Assembly: GCA_034687125.1 (NCBI GenBank)
Contig: JAQGBZ010000634.1
Location: forward strand, 1-24,216
Direction of reading: 5' to 3'
DNA length: 24,216 nucleotides
Source of the DNA: Neelides folsomi
Taxonomy: Eukaryota > Arthropoda > Collembola > Neelipleona > Neelidae
Position 1 is the stretch's first letter. Each line of letters begins with the position of its first letter. Below the pieces are notes generated by a model. It did no database searches, was not told the origin of the DNA, and saw only the letters and a program-made list of their open reading frames with translations. Both the position numbers and the translations under genes were made by a program. Shown here one piece after another: positions 1-9,809 of this stretch.

Positions 1-263
1 TCAATTTTCTATCTAACCGCCTCACTTAAATATATTTAGTTTTATATGTGTATGAAGTTATAATGGATTGGGTTTACTCATTTTCCTTCTAATTCCATTT
101 ATAAAAATAAGTTTTGATAATACAAGAAATTGATTGCAACATTCTTAAGGTATAGGGACCACAAAGTGTTGTTCTTGCAAAACAATCAGGCTTTTGCTTC
201 ACGCGAATCTTGATTGTCGAATCCCGTGAACACCCGTCACAGTCCTCAGATATATATACTTGT

Positions 264-449
264 CAGTTTACAAATTCCTGGCACACCGCGCCATAACATT
301 TAAAAAGAATCAGTATTTTGGAATATTGAATTTCTAAAATACTCCCAAGTATTTTTAAAACGTTGAATGTAAATCAAATGTACTAAATTCTGCTCCTATT
401 TTAAAACATTTAAAAGAGTTGGCGCGGTGTGCCAGGAATTTCTAAATTG
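264..449. mobile_element. Fold-back / MITE-like element with 30-bp inverted arms
   Basis: The left arm (264-293) and right arm (420-449) are inverted copies matching at 28 of 30 positions. The inner 22 bp (272-293 against 420-441) are perfect, with the core CCTGGCACACCGCGCCA. The arms are much richer in GC than the AT-rich interior of about 126 bp. The interior has no ORF and carries a short direct motif AACATTTAAAA near both arms. No clear target-site duplication was found, and the termini do not match Tc1/mariner, hAT or piggyBac ends that I recognise. It lies about 360 bp upstream of the first coding exon of the membrane-protein gene. It is probably a non-autonomous DNA element of unknown superfamily; a structured regulatory or hairpin RNA is the alternative. 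Confidence 0.6.
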
Positions 450-805
450 GGCAGTAGTTTTATATTTTCATTTTGATATTATTCATAACACCGTCGAAAC
501 GCTTATGTTTATAAAAATTTTATCAGTTAAAAGTTAGTACTAGTTTTAAATAGGATTATTTATTTATAAATCTTAAATGGAGTAACGTATAAATTTTTAA
601 ATTGGATAATTGATATTTTATATATAAGACAGTAATTTACTAATCTAGTACAAATATAATATTTAAATTTCATGTGTTTAGTTATACCTGTAAATTTTAA
701 GCTTTTATACCTCACCTATCTACCAAAAAGGTTATAACTTATAAGGGTCTGAAAAATCCTATACGCTAATAACGCTAATAATTTGACTGATCCAAAATTA
801 TCGAA

Positions 806-1888
806 ATGGGCGTTGAACCATGTTTTTGTGTTAATAATCGAAAAGGAGCCTTCATTGTCGGATTTGTCAAAATTGGACTTGTAAGAAATACACAATCTCA
901 ACATTTAGAAAATCTTAGCAAATATAGAATTAAGAATTAATACATGCACATTTAGTTTTTCCTATCTTCATGCATAATGTAGTATTTAATATGAAAAATA
1001 ATATTTCTGAATAGAGTGCTGTTTGCCTCCTTTCCTTGTTCATCCTTTATCTAGTTCACTCAAATTCTAACAAAGACAATTATTCAACAGAGGGATGCCA
1101 AATACTTGTTGATATGTTTCGAACAATTAAAAATAAAGATTCAAATTATGAATTTTGTGGCTTTATAGAATCATTACTCATCGGTAAGTTTTTAAATCAT
1201 ATGATAAACTCTTTATTATTATATTTTGTAGTTTACACTTTAACATTTTACAACACTTGTAACATAATGCAATATGCATATAAGACGTATTTTTTGAATT
1301 ATTAATTATTATTATTTTAAAAAAAATTTCTTTAGTTCTTTTCTTTACAATGATTTCTGAAGTGGTTGCGAGCATTTGCATATTATTTGGAGCAAAACAT
1401 GTATAACATGATTATTATTGAGTATACTATTTTTCATTGAGTTCATTTTAAATTATATAAAATTTTGCATTATTTAATGAATTAATAATTAAACAATTCA
1501 ATTTCAGTACAATGTTATTTACCTTTATGTGTTCATTGGAATCGTTGTTCTCACCAGTTTCTGTTACTTCATTATGATTTCAGTAGGAAGTTCCAAAGTG
1601 AAAAATGTATATTTTCTCATCTTTTTTGTTTTCACCAATATTTACTGCTCTTTTGTGTGCATATACTATTTGTATGATTTGAAAACCGGAGCGTATGATG
1701 TTCCGAATAACAATAATAATGAGCAACATCCAGCCGAAGAACGAAGACGTCGATCCTCTCAAGCCCCACGACAAGAGTATAATGAATATTATCAACCACC
1801 GCAATATGACCAACCACCGCCACAGCCTGTTTATTATCCACAACCTCAAATTCGAGAACGAGAATATCAAGATCAAGATCAAGAATGA
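806..1888 (+). CDS. Four-pass membrane protein, LAPTM/DUF4728-like (4 exons, complete)
   Basis: Exons are 806-880, 1015-1183, 1336-1400 and 1508-1888, with introns GTAAGA...TAG, GTAAGT...TAG, GTATAA...CAG. The lengths 75+169+65+381 make 690 nt, which is 229 codons plus TGA, and no joint breaks the frame. The start ATG at 806 has purine context (tcgaaATGG). The N-terminus MGVEPCFCVNNRKGAFIVGF runs into TM1 (about residues 13-40). A polar Cys-containing loop (about 41-70) follows, then TM2 (about 72-100), TM3 (108-129) and TM4 (137-158). The cytosolic tail (about 160-229) has an Asn run, an RRRR cluster and PPQY at 200-203, a PPxY motif of the kind bound by Nedd4-family WW domains. Four TMs, a Cys-rich N-terminus and a PY tail resemble the LAPTM (lysosomal) and insect DUF4728 proteins. 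The family call is inference from form, not from an alignment. The septate-junction Pasiflora proteins are an alternative. Confidence 0.8.
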
Positions 1889-2080
1889 TACATTTACCAC
1901 TAGAACAAGAAATTCGACTTATTAAAAATTAAATTCGATCGAAAAATCTGAACATTTAACATTGTACTCTGCGCATTTATTATCACTGATCACCTATAGT
2001 ACATAATATAAAACCTCATCTACAGATATTAAGAAAATAATAATCTGATGTATTTACTAGACGTAATAGAGTAAGTATTA

Positions 2081-2086
2081 AATAAA
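2081..2086 (+). terminator. Candidate poly(A) signal of the membrane-protein gene
   Basis: AATAAA occurs about 190 nt after the TGA at 1886-1888, in a plausible 3' UTR position. AATAAA is frequent by chance in such AT-rich DNA, so the call is tentative. Confidence 0.35.
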
Positions 2087-3341
2087 TAATATTATAAATA
2101 TTTAACAGTTAGAAACAGAAGAACTTACTTAGGTTTAGTAACTGGAGGATAAAGGTGGATCGGTGAATCCAAAGAAAGATTTCTTTATTACAAATATGTT
2201 GGCAAAAGGTAGAATGGCTCAAGATCTTAGAAGGATTATTCCATTTTCTCGACTGACTCTGACTGGTATTATCTTCTATAGGTAGCTTAAATATGGCTAG
2301 GTATATCCGGTTCTAGTCAAAATAATAGGTTCATAAATTGAAGTAAGATTATTTCGTATATCACTACAGAGCGTGAATAATAAAGATAACAAAATGGGGA
2401 AAATGGTAAGAATACGGCATAACTATCTTACATATACACAATGCATGGTACATATACATATACATACATTGATACTTACATAATGCCAAAGTGTCTAATA
2501 TATAGCAGTAGACAGTGTGTGTGCCTTATGTGACAAAACCCCGATGGGATCTTGTTGGATGGCTCTGTAAAGAACAACAATGGGACGACCGAGACGACGA
2601 ATTTCGTTCTTATACCATTTTCTGGAAAATGATAGAGGATTAACCTAGATTTATCATGAACTTTGAACAGGGAATTAGATTCTTCAGACAGAATCTTTTC
2701 AATTTTGAGAATCTAATCAAAACTCTTGAGAAATTCAATATCCCACATAAACTTGAAGCACTGCAAAATGCGAAGAGAATTTGTAGTTATAATATAGTAG
2801 TATTTGATCGCGATTTTATGAAAATAGTATAGAGAGCATTTTTTACATCTTGAGTCTCCTTAGCTGCATTCACCTTCAACCAGTGCGTGCCTCGTGTGCG
2901 TCATCGGAGCTTACAAACTCAAAACTTTAGCTTTCTCCTCGAATCCTCTTTACAAAATGGAAGTTCACATTACACAAATCAAAAGAAGAGATGAATGATT
3001 TTAGGAAAGATTTCATATTTTTTCATATTTATTCTCACAATTGTTTGATATATTTTATTAGGAAATTACTCGGATTTTCCAATCCTATGAAAAAGAGTAA
3101 AGAGGGGAAAAAATGTCGGAATTAATATTAATGATTGAAAAAATGCGAGTGTTAGATTTCAAAACTTTTTGATGTTAAACCGTGATTTATGTTGTGAGAG
3201 GAGTTGGACGTCAGTTTGTTTTTTGCTCTGAAGAAAGATGAAGGGGAAGGTTAAATACAAACTAGATAGAGCTTTGTTTTAGTTTAATGAAGGATTTTTC
3301 TCTTTGTGCTTTAACTTCACAGAGAAACTCGCATTAAATGA

Positions 3342-3371
3342 GAGATTGGAAATGCATACATTTCCAATCTC
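3342..3371. repeat. Perfect 13-bp inverted repeat, 4-nt loop
   Basis: GAGATTGGAAATG (3342-3354), the loop CATA, then CATTTCCAATCTC (3359-3371). A second possible register continues the pairing with flanking ATGAG/CTCAT if two bases are bulged. There is no T-run or ORF context that would make it a terminator. It could form a hairpin in RNA or be the centre of a small fold-back element. Confidence 0.6.
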
Positions 3372-4317
3372 ATGGGTTTGCACATCTTTGACTTCAGTCA
3401 CTCGAGTTTAAATTCAAACTTCAATATTCATCCCGTGCGACTAAAATAGAGTTGTAGGAATACGTGACTCCTAACTCCTATACTTATCTAATATCTTTAG
3501 ATATTCTATAAATACAAATAGAATTTAATACACTCTCCCGTTTACAATATTACAGGTACAGATATATTATCATATGTAAGGCTTATATATTTTCGATGTT
3601 TCGATATTCTCAGAAAAAAGTGAAATCTTATAATATTTATGTAGGTAAGTATCTACTTCTATAATAGAGGTAAATGGGATACATACCTAAGAAATATGTG
3701 CTAAAATTGTAAGATATTGACCATATCATATTCAGACTCACTATTAAAGGTTTTTCATTTTCTCCCTGTCTAGTGTCTAGGGTTAAAATCAGTGTCTTTA
3801 CTCATTTTATACTATGTGTCAATAATGTCACTCTTTTGTTTACCTCATTATTTTATGATGTATGGTTGACTTTGTCTGAGAAAAAAACAAGATACATAAT
3901 TCATTTTATTTGAACAACATTTTGAAAGCATTGATGAGCAATAGTTTGATATGTTGGTAATGTATAAAACTTATTGTAACATGGGTGTCATATACAGAGA
4001 AAGCAACAAATTCCCATATGTTGTAGTAGTATGTCTATGAATTAGTATGTAGAGGTTTGTAGTAAAGTACTTTAAAAGAAAGATTAATTATTTTTTTAAT
4101 TCCAATTTTCGATATCTTTTGAGAATTATGAATAAAATATAAATAAACGAATCGAGATTGAGATGCACTGACCATTTACTTTTAAGTATTTGTTAGTAGA
4201 TCAAATTGATTGCCCTTTAAGAATCAAATATTTGAAGTTGGAGAAAGTGATGAAAACGTGATGTAAAAAAGGCATAAATATCTTCAGTTTACGCATTTGT
4301 TGTCTTTAGTAGCTCAC

Positions 4318-4431
4318 CTTAGATTTGGTAAGTTGCCACAGGGTCGATAGATCGGATTGGGAAGACAAGCGCACAGGTGGTTCAAAGTTTCCCGATCTCA
4401 TACTTGAAGGGAGGGACTTGTAGCGTTGTTG
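4318..4431 (-). CDS. Candidate internal exon, unrecognised minus-strand gene
   Basis: Read on the - strand, this segment is open for 38 codons and ends exactly at a strong donor, AATCTAAG/GTGAGCT. The product contains SLPSSMRSGNF and VRLSSQSDLSTLWQLTKSK, which is Ser-rich, polar and protein-like in composition. The proposed acceptor (ttttccttacacaatcctgagAG/CAAC) is only moderate. Entry and exit are both phase 0, so it joins in frame to the candidate exon at 4912-5124. I do not recognise the family. Frames crossing the same DNA (the - frame ending MRSGNF... versus longer shadows) cannot be ranked without transcripts. Confidence 0.35.
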
Positions 4432-4911
4432 CTCTCAGGATTGTGTAAGGAAAATTGGTGTTGGTTTCGAGTAGGCAGGCCGAGACACTTGAGAGTCCAA
4501 GGAGTAAAAGTATGTATATAAGTATTCATGTATTTCCGAGAACCACCAGTTGATCTCTTTCTTAACCATAAGGAGTTTCTTCCTCGGAGCTTACACACTG
4601 CGGGCCACTTTTCGGGAATGGGATTACTCTCTTGATCTCCGCCCCACAAATCCCGTCCTTCCATCCAATACATTACAATCTAATGTAGTCGCATCCATTT
4701 TATATTGTCTCCACTCCCAAGCTAAACAACTCTATGCTTCACCAATTTGAATATTACATACTTGAACCAATTGACCACTTTCTCTTAGATTATCTCTAAT
4801 AGAACAAATCCTTTAGGAAGAAAATCGAGAAGATTATTCCACTAGGTATAAAAAGTATGGCTAATTAAATTAGGGTGTTTTGTATTTATACAAAGGTGGA
4901 CGAGGACTCAC

Positions 4912-5124
4912 CTTGCGTGGTCGTCGTTCCTCACGAGGACGCGTCCCTTGTGAGTTGCCTCTGAAAGGCGACCGTGTGATTTGTGTTTCTTCCACTCCTT
5001 CGCCAACCACGTTGCCTCTCCCCCCTTTCGCTCTCTTGGCCAACTGACAATAATGAACTTTAACACAAGGAGAATCTCCCTCGCCACCTCGACCCATGTC
5101 GACAAAGGGACGGAATTCGAACAT
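4912..5124 (-). CDS. Candidate first coding exon, unrecognised minus-strand gene
   Basis: An ATG at 5124-5122 (- strand) opens 71 codons that stop at a consensus donor, CACGCAAG/GTGAGTCC, in phase 0. The peptide starts MFEFRPFVDMGRGGEGDSPC, has a Gly/Arg/Lys-rich middle and ends GTRPREERRPRK, a highly basic tract. An in-frame TGA upstream means the exon either begins with this ATG or has an acceptor just before it. Two other frames in the segment are also open, including one on the + strand, so the coding strand rests mainly on the donor. Joined to 4318-4431 it gives 109 residues before a further exon, not found, would be needed. Confidence 0.35.
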
Positions 5125-6007
5125 CAAGAGGTAAAGAAAAAAAATACTACTTTCACCCTTTCATGTCCCAATTCATCCACTTAGCAAACTGAATGTGAGT
5201 GAGAAGAAAGAACGACCAGTTTGATCCTTATTCCCCTTTCATTTCTAAATTACTCCTCGGGTTGAATGAATGAATGAACTCGTGTTTTTAATTAAGGTCT
5301 GTTTATTAAACACGTGTTTGTAGTTGAACAGGCATTTTAAAATATTAAGGTCACTCTTCTTTTAATTAAATCTATAGTTATATTCTTATATGGTTAGACT
5401 TTGTAGATTTATCTAATTAAATGTTTTTTTTCTGATTGGATATTTTTTGTTCAATTTTAATAGAAGGATGATTTAAATTGAATAAGTATTTAATTCTTGG
5501 CAAAGTTAGAGACTCCAACAGTAGATAAAAATCCTCACAAAGCATAGCCAATCCCGAGTGATCTCTGAGGCTTAACTTAAATCTTCAAATCAATTTCCCC
5601 ATTTTCTCTGCTTTTGTTTTGGATTGAGCCGTTTGAGCGTACTTTTGACTGTTAAAATCAATTGAAGTAGTACATTTAAAGCAGATGTATCAAAATGCAA
5701 GTTGAGATAAATATAGCTCTTGATCATTTGCCATTAATTTTAAAGAACGGAGAAGAAAGTTTTATAAGAGAAAATTTATAAAAGATGATTTTCCCAAACT
5801 TTAACTTTTGTGAATGTGAATGTTTTACAAGTTAGCCCTTTTGAAACTCTACTCATTTATCCTTTTCAACATAGCGCGCGTGCAGGCTTCCGTCAATAAC
5901 TTCATTTCTAAACTTTGTTTCACTCATTTAAGCTCATTATCATTTTTTCCAACATGATACTTTTATTTTTGAAATTTTCTCCTCCATTTAACTTTGCAAC
6001 TGTATAG
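5125..6007. other. Noncoding AT-rich stretch
   Basis: No open frame with splice support is visible. The stretch contains a short TGAA microsatellite at about 5264-5277 (gaatgaatgaatgaa) and otherwise unremarkable AT-rich sequence. A small CpG-bearing patch (GCGCGCGTGCAGG, near 5875) stands out from its surroundings but has no assigned role. Confidence 0.5.
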
Positions 6008-6190
6008 TGACCAAAATGGAAAACGTTAAACGTGCAGATGGTCAGTATACTAACCATTTCAAAATGTCATGTAAACTGCAAATGGTCAATATTCTTTCCC
6101 TAATGTTTTTGCATGTAATCTGCAAGTGGTAAGTATACTGACCAAAATGAAATGGCATGAAAACTGCGAATAGTCATTACACTGACCAAA
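6008..6190. repeat. 44-bp degenerate tandem repeat, 4 copies, palindromic core
   Basis: The marker TGCAAATGG and its variants occur at 6033, 6077, 6121 and 6166, spacings of 44, 44 and 45 bp. Each copy is followed by a version of GGTCAGTATACTGACC, a perfect 16-bp palindrome in consensus. Copies one and three keep most of it; two and four have decayed. Between cores lies a shared AAAATG(G/T)CATG(T/A)AAAC segment. No ORF runs through it. It may be an old minisatellite, a decayed transposon subterminal array, or a cluster of dyad-symmetric binding sites. Confidence 0.65.
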
Positions 6191-6400
6191 AAACCCTCGC
6201 TTCTAATTCTTAAATTCCCACTTGTTTTTCCAATGACATCGATCTTTTAAATACAATTAAATATTGTCAATTGCTCAAAGAATAAAATAAACGTCTTAAA
6301 GGTAATAAAATTTTATCATGCTTGTGTTTAATCTATCTGTTAATTAAGACATTATTGAAACATTGAAATTATCAATGTTTTTAATAAAATTTCAACGTTA

Positions 6401-6861
6401 AATTGGGAAATCAAATCTGATATCTCATCCGAGAGAGACGACGATGGGGATTTTCTTTACCCGACCGAAAATGAAATTGATAATTCTCAAAGTTTTGATT
6501 GGAATGAACAGAATACTTGAGGAGGTGAATTTTTTCGAGCAAATTCCTCTCCAACACGAGTCTCAAGATGAAAGTGATGGTGGATTTGAGACGAAAGAAG
6601 ACGCTCTGCCGCCACGACCTTTCAACTTCCTCATCCAACAATCGACTGGGTTTGGATCAAAACAAGACCACGAGCCCGAGATTGAACAATTTGATGACTT
6701 ATCGGGATTTCAACTTTGACCCGAGGATCTCAATAAGAAACTTAAATGTTTCTCTCTTCACTGAAGAAATGTTTGGTTTAATTGTGATTGAAACAAACAG
6801 CTACGCATCGCAATACATCTCATCGAAATCTGACAAACCTCGATTCCTTTTGGATGCATAA
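6401..6861 (+). pseudogene. piggyBac-type transposase N-terminal relic (frameshifted)
   Basis: Three + frames follow each other, each protein-like until a stop. First (to TGA at 6518) is an acidic segment with SDISSERDDDGDFLYPTENE. Second (to TGA at 6717) is an acidic, Gln/Asp-rich segment with HESQDESDGGFETKEDALPP. Third (about 6706 to TAA at 6859) contains VSLFTEEMFGLIVIETNSYA. The last matches the start of the piggyBac-derived transposase domain, where an F-F-[TS]-x-E-L-hydrophobic stretch leads to E-T-N-x-Y-A, and acidic linkers upstream are typical of the family. The catalytic Asp residues lie further C-terminal and are absent. No TTAA-flanked inverted termini were found nearby. It is a dead fragment with at least two frame shifts; assignment rests on motif memory. 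Confidence 0.55.
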
Positions 6862-8332
6862 GCAAAAATATACAAGGGGAAACGAGAATTCGAAAGAATT
6901 TGGATATGGCGGGTCCGTGGTTCTGGACTTTCTCTACAAATGTCTCTCTAGGGTTTAGGGTTTTAACAAGGGTTTTAACATTTGGCTGTTAGGGGTATAA
7001 TGGTACATTCGGATTGGCAATTGGTATAAACTCTGAACTTTTGTGGAATTACAAGTGGGAATTATAATTCTTCTGATTTTTATTTTCATTTCTCATCTCA
7101 AATCTTGCAGTTTTGGAGATTTTACATTGATTTTGCTTTGCATAAATATGAGACAAAACAATTTGCTTTGCATTCTAATTAATTAATCGTTGCTAACGAT
7201 GTGCACGTTTGTAAACATTTAAGAAAAACTGGTTGCATTGGAAAGGGTTAATAAAACACTTATAACAATGCTCTTTTTTATAAGTTAAATACTAAAACTT
7301 TTGCTGTTTTCATTTTTCGATCAATGTTTTTTTATTTGAGCTTTGAACTCCATGTAGAAGTTTTGTATTGAAATAATATTTATTTTAATGGAGAATTTGA
7401 AAGGCAAACATCCGGACTTTTAATGATAATGAGGAATGATGAGGAAGCGCGGGTTTGTAATAAGGGCACTATTAGAAATTAAGTGAAGGCGAGAAGGGAA
7501 AGAAGTTTTCACATGGAGCAAATGGAGGTCGAGTGTACAACCTCCATTCGTGGTAATCATATTTAATTCTTGACTTAATCACATCCTTATTTCCCTTCAC
7601 AGCTCTTAGTGATTCTATTAGAATTTGGTCTGAGGAGAACCTTTAGTCATTTCCGCCTGTGGCAAATTTCCTCTCCCTCGCCCAAACTCACTGATCTCAT
7701 TAGGCCTTCACTTCCGTCATTGGGAAAAAATCCAATTTCGCCATTTCCACCGAATAGAGTCTTAGTGGAGATGAAGTTTCTAACTGAATTTCCAGGAACA
7801 CACTCGCGCTTCTTCCTCTTTAATATACATAAATAACATAGGTACATACAAGTATAAGTGCACAAAACAGAGCAACAACCAAATTGATGTACGAGAAAGT
7901 AGGGAGAATTCCTTTATTAAATCTGCCTGTTTTACTCAAAGACGACTATTGCGTATCAGTTTGTAATTAATTGGGTTTTCAACTATTTATTACTTTCGCG
8001 CCAACATATTTTATTAAACATCCTCGCATCATAAATATCATATGTATTATATACTATACATTAGCATTAGTTAGTACCAGAAAAATTATTATATTACAAT
8101 ACAGATTTCTTTAACCAATATCATGTTTGATAATAAGCATATAAATATTGTAAAGTATACAGAGTACTATGCTACTTGTATTGTTTGTTTGCATCAATAT
8201 TGCTTATACAATATAGAATTTAACTTTATAATTATTAAATAATTATACATTGTTAGAAATTCATTTTATGAATAAACTAGTAATTTAGTCTGGAATGCTT
8301 CATTGACTTGATGTTTGGTTTTCTAATTTCAG
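6862..8332. other. Stretch without a confirmed gene
   Basis: AT-rich sequence with one GC-richer, pyrimidine-rich island at about 7490-7830. A + frame there (7609-7836) contains RLWQISSPSPKLTDLIRPSL but has no persuasive acceptor or donor, and a - frame is open as well. It is most likely noncoding: intron or upstream region of the long-intron + strand gene. Nothing else was seen. Confidence 0.4.
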
Positions 8333-8400
8333 GGTGGGCCGGGTTCAGTTGCATTTCGCCGCTATTCACAGTTCCAAAAGGGTTTTGGATTCAACCCGAG
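8333..8400 (+). CDS. Candidate exon 1 (of those seen) of a long-intron gene
   Basis: A good acceptor (ggttttctaatttcAG/GGTGGG) opens a frame reading GGPGSVAFRRYSQFQKGFGF then NPR. It leaves at AACCCGAG/GTATCT with two bases (AG) of a split Arg codon. Reading on, the same frame stays open to TGA at 8451-8453, so a less likely longer exon is possible. The exit phase equals the entry phase of both 17719-17817 and 22951-23038, so the three can be joined in frame with or without the middle one. The peptide is Gly/Arg/Phe-rich and unrecognised. The donor is acceptable but not strong. Confidence 0.35.
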
Positions 8401-9420
8401 GTATCTCTCAAGGGGAGGACCAACTCGTCACCCCAATTCCTACTCATTACAGTGAGACTCACACAAGTGCCTTATAACTTTGATATTTACATTATAAACA
8501 CAAGTATCCTATGCACTACCTTTCCCACGTTTCCCATATGAAAAATATTTGTAGTTTACACAAATTGCATTGCATAGTCGAGCTATAGGGTATACTCGTA
8601 CTTATTATAAATATGTATGTACATATTATGTAGATACAAGATACTATCCATATTTTCAATTTTGGACGTGTTTTCCATGTTTTAAATGGTAATTTAAAAT
8701 CCATTATTTTATTTCAATATTGAGAAGAAAAGAATCCGGTTCATAAGCAAAATCTTAAATCTCGTTGGCTTCCACACGTCATATCGAATGAAGGGAAAAT
8801 TGTTTAAATTTCTTTTCCTCCACTTGAAAAATAACAGGGGAAAGTTGGATGAGACGCCCAAACATTCATTATTCTTCTGGTCTTTGCATCCGACAATAAA
8901 ACTTTTACTTCACGTATAAACATTTACTCACAATTGAGCTGTTGGGTGTTTAGAGTTTACATAAAGCGAACAGAAAAGAGAAGTTTTATTCGAATGAAGA
9001 AAAAGTTAAAAAGTTTGAAGATTTAACTGTGTGATGCGGAAAAGCTCTAGTTGTACCGGAGCCCCTAAATACCTACAATCTTAGATTGAGTCCACACAAG
9101 AAAAACTTACTTCAAATCCTTCTTAACCATCTCATATGGAAAATGGTATAAATGTATACATAGAATGAAATTATTAAACCTTTCTCTATTTGCCGTACAT
9201 AAGTTTAAAATCATCCCAGACAAGCTCTGTATGAATTTATTTATAAATATAATCTTGCTCTATTATTAAATATAGACATTGATAATCTGAATGATATAAA
9301 GTAAACAGGGTGGAATATCGCTGACAATCTTCGTTCATTTAATGTTCAAACAGCATATTTGAAATGTTAAATCTTACGGTCCTAAAAAGTAACTTTCGGT
9401 TCCGGTGGATCTCTTTTAGA

Positions 9421-9809
9421 CAGAGTTTAAAAGGAGAATAAGAAGAATGATCCAACTTTCCAGATTGTCACGAGTGAGAGAAACTCTCGGATTTGGTGAT
9501 TACAGAAAGGGATTCTGGTGCGATCAACAGTTTCTTTCTTCCTCGCAAACCTCCATCTTCCATGACCACTTTATTATTCTCAACTTACTCAGGATTCTTC
9601 CCTTTTCATTTACTTCCACTCCACTTTATTTGTTGGCCCCTGGAGAGGTCGTTAAGCGAATAAGTGGGCTCTTCTCTCTTATTATCTCACATTCAACAGT
9701 TACTCAAATCTCGTTTCAACCCAACGAGACTGAGGCAAACTGTCGAACGTCGAACCTAATAAATAGTAATTCTCCCATGTGCGTAGAAGAAAACTTTTAC
9801 AAAAACTGA
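9421..9809 (+). CDS. Unrecognised open frame after a good acceptor
   Basis: The acceptor-like ggtggatctcttttAG/ACAGAG coincides with an in-frame TAG, and the frame is then open for 128 codons to TGA at 9807-9809. An internal ATG at 9447 gives 120 residues beginning MIQLSRLSRVRETLGFGDYR. The middle is hydrophobic (LLRILPFSFTSTPLYLL) and the end Ser/Asn-rich. It is the longest open frame in the window and GC-richer than its surroundings. A donor CACGA/GTGAGA sits at 9472, so the true exon may be only the first 18 codons. No family is recognised; chance openness in a GC-rich island is a serious alternative. Confidence 0.22.

Larger units (their letters stand above)
1889..4317. other. Mostly noncoding AT-rich stretch with two protein-like islands
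   Basis: No confirmed gene. The 3' UTR of the upstream gene is followed by AT-rich sequence rich in TACATA-type motifs. Two GC-richer islands interrupt it. At 2495-2644 both strands are open: the + frame (2512-2643) contains KPRWDLVGWLCKEQQWDDRD, and the - frame contains RRLGRPIVVLYRAIQQDPIG and ends at a TAG at 2495-2497. At about 2843-2990 a + frame without stops contains AAFTFNQCVPRVRHRSLQ. Neither has a convincing splice pair, so I do not call them genes. They could be exons, transposon relics or noncoding conserved DNA. Confidence 0.4.

Noticed and set aside
176..240. Possible tRNA-like box (GTCGAATCCC)
   Set aside because: Resembles a B box but no A box, acceptor stem or cloverleaf could be placed around it.
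619..628. TATATATAAG as TATA box of the membrane-protein gene
   Set aside because: Such strings are frequent in this AT-rich sequence and the distance to the start codon cannot be tied to a transcription start.
716..904. Minus-strand ORF over exon 1
   Set aside because: The + strand ATG at 806 with donor at 881 fits the four-exon model; the minus frame has no splice or homology support.
1580..1925. Other frames opposite or offset to exon 4 of the membrane-protein gene (1580-1900 -, 1632-1841 -, 1695-1925 +)
   Set aside because: Shadows of the 1508-1888 exon, which alone joins in phase with three upstream exons.
2860..2990. + frame with FNQCVPRVRHRSLQTQNF as an exon
   Set aside because: Protein-like, but no donor in a suitable place and the - strand carries a competing donor-like site; kept only as part of the stretch description.
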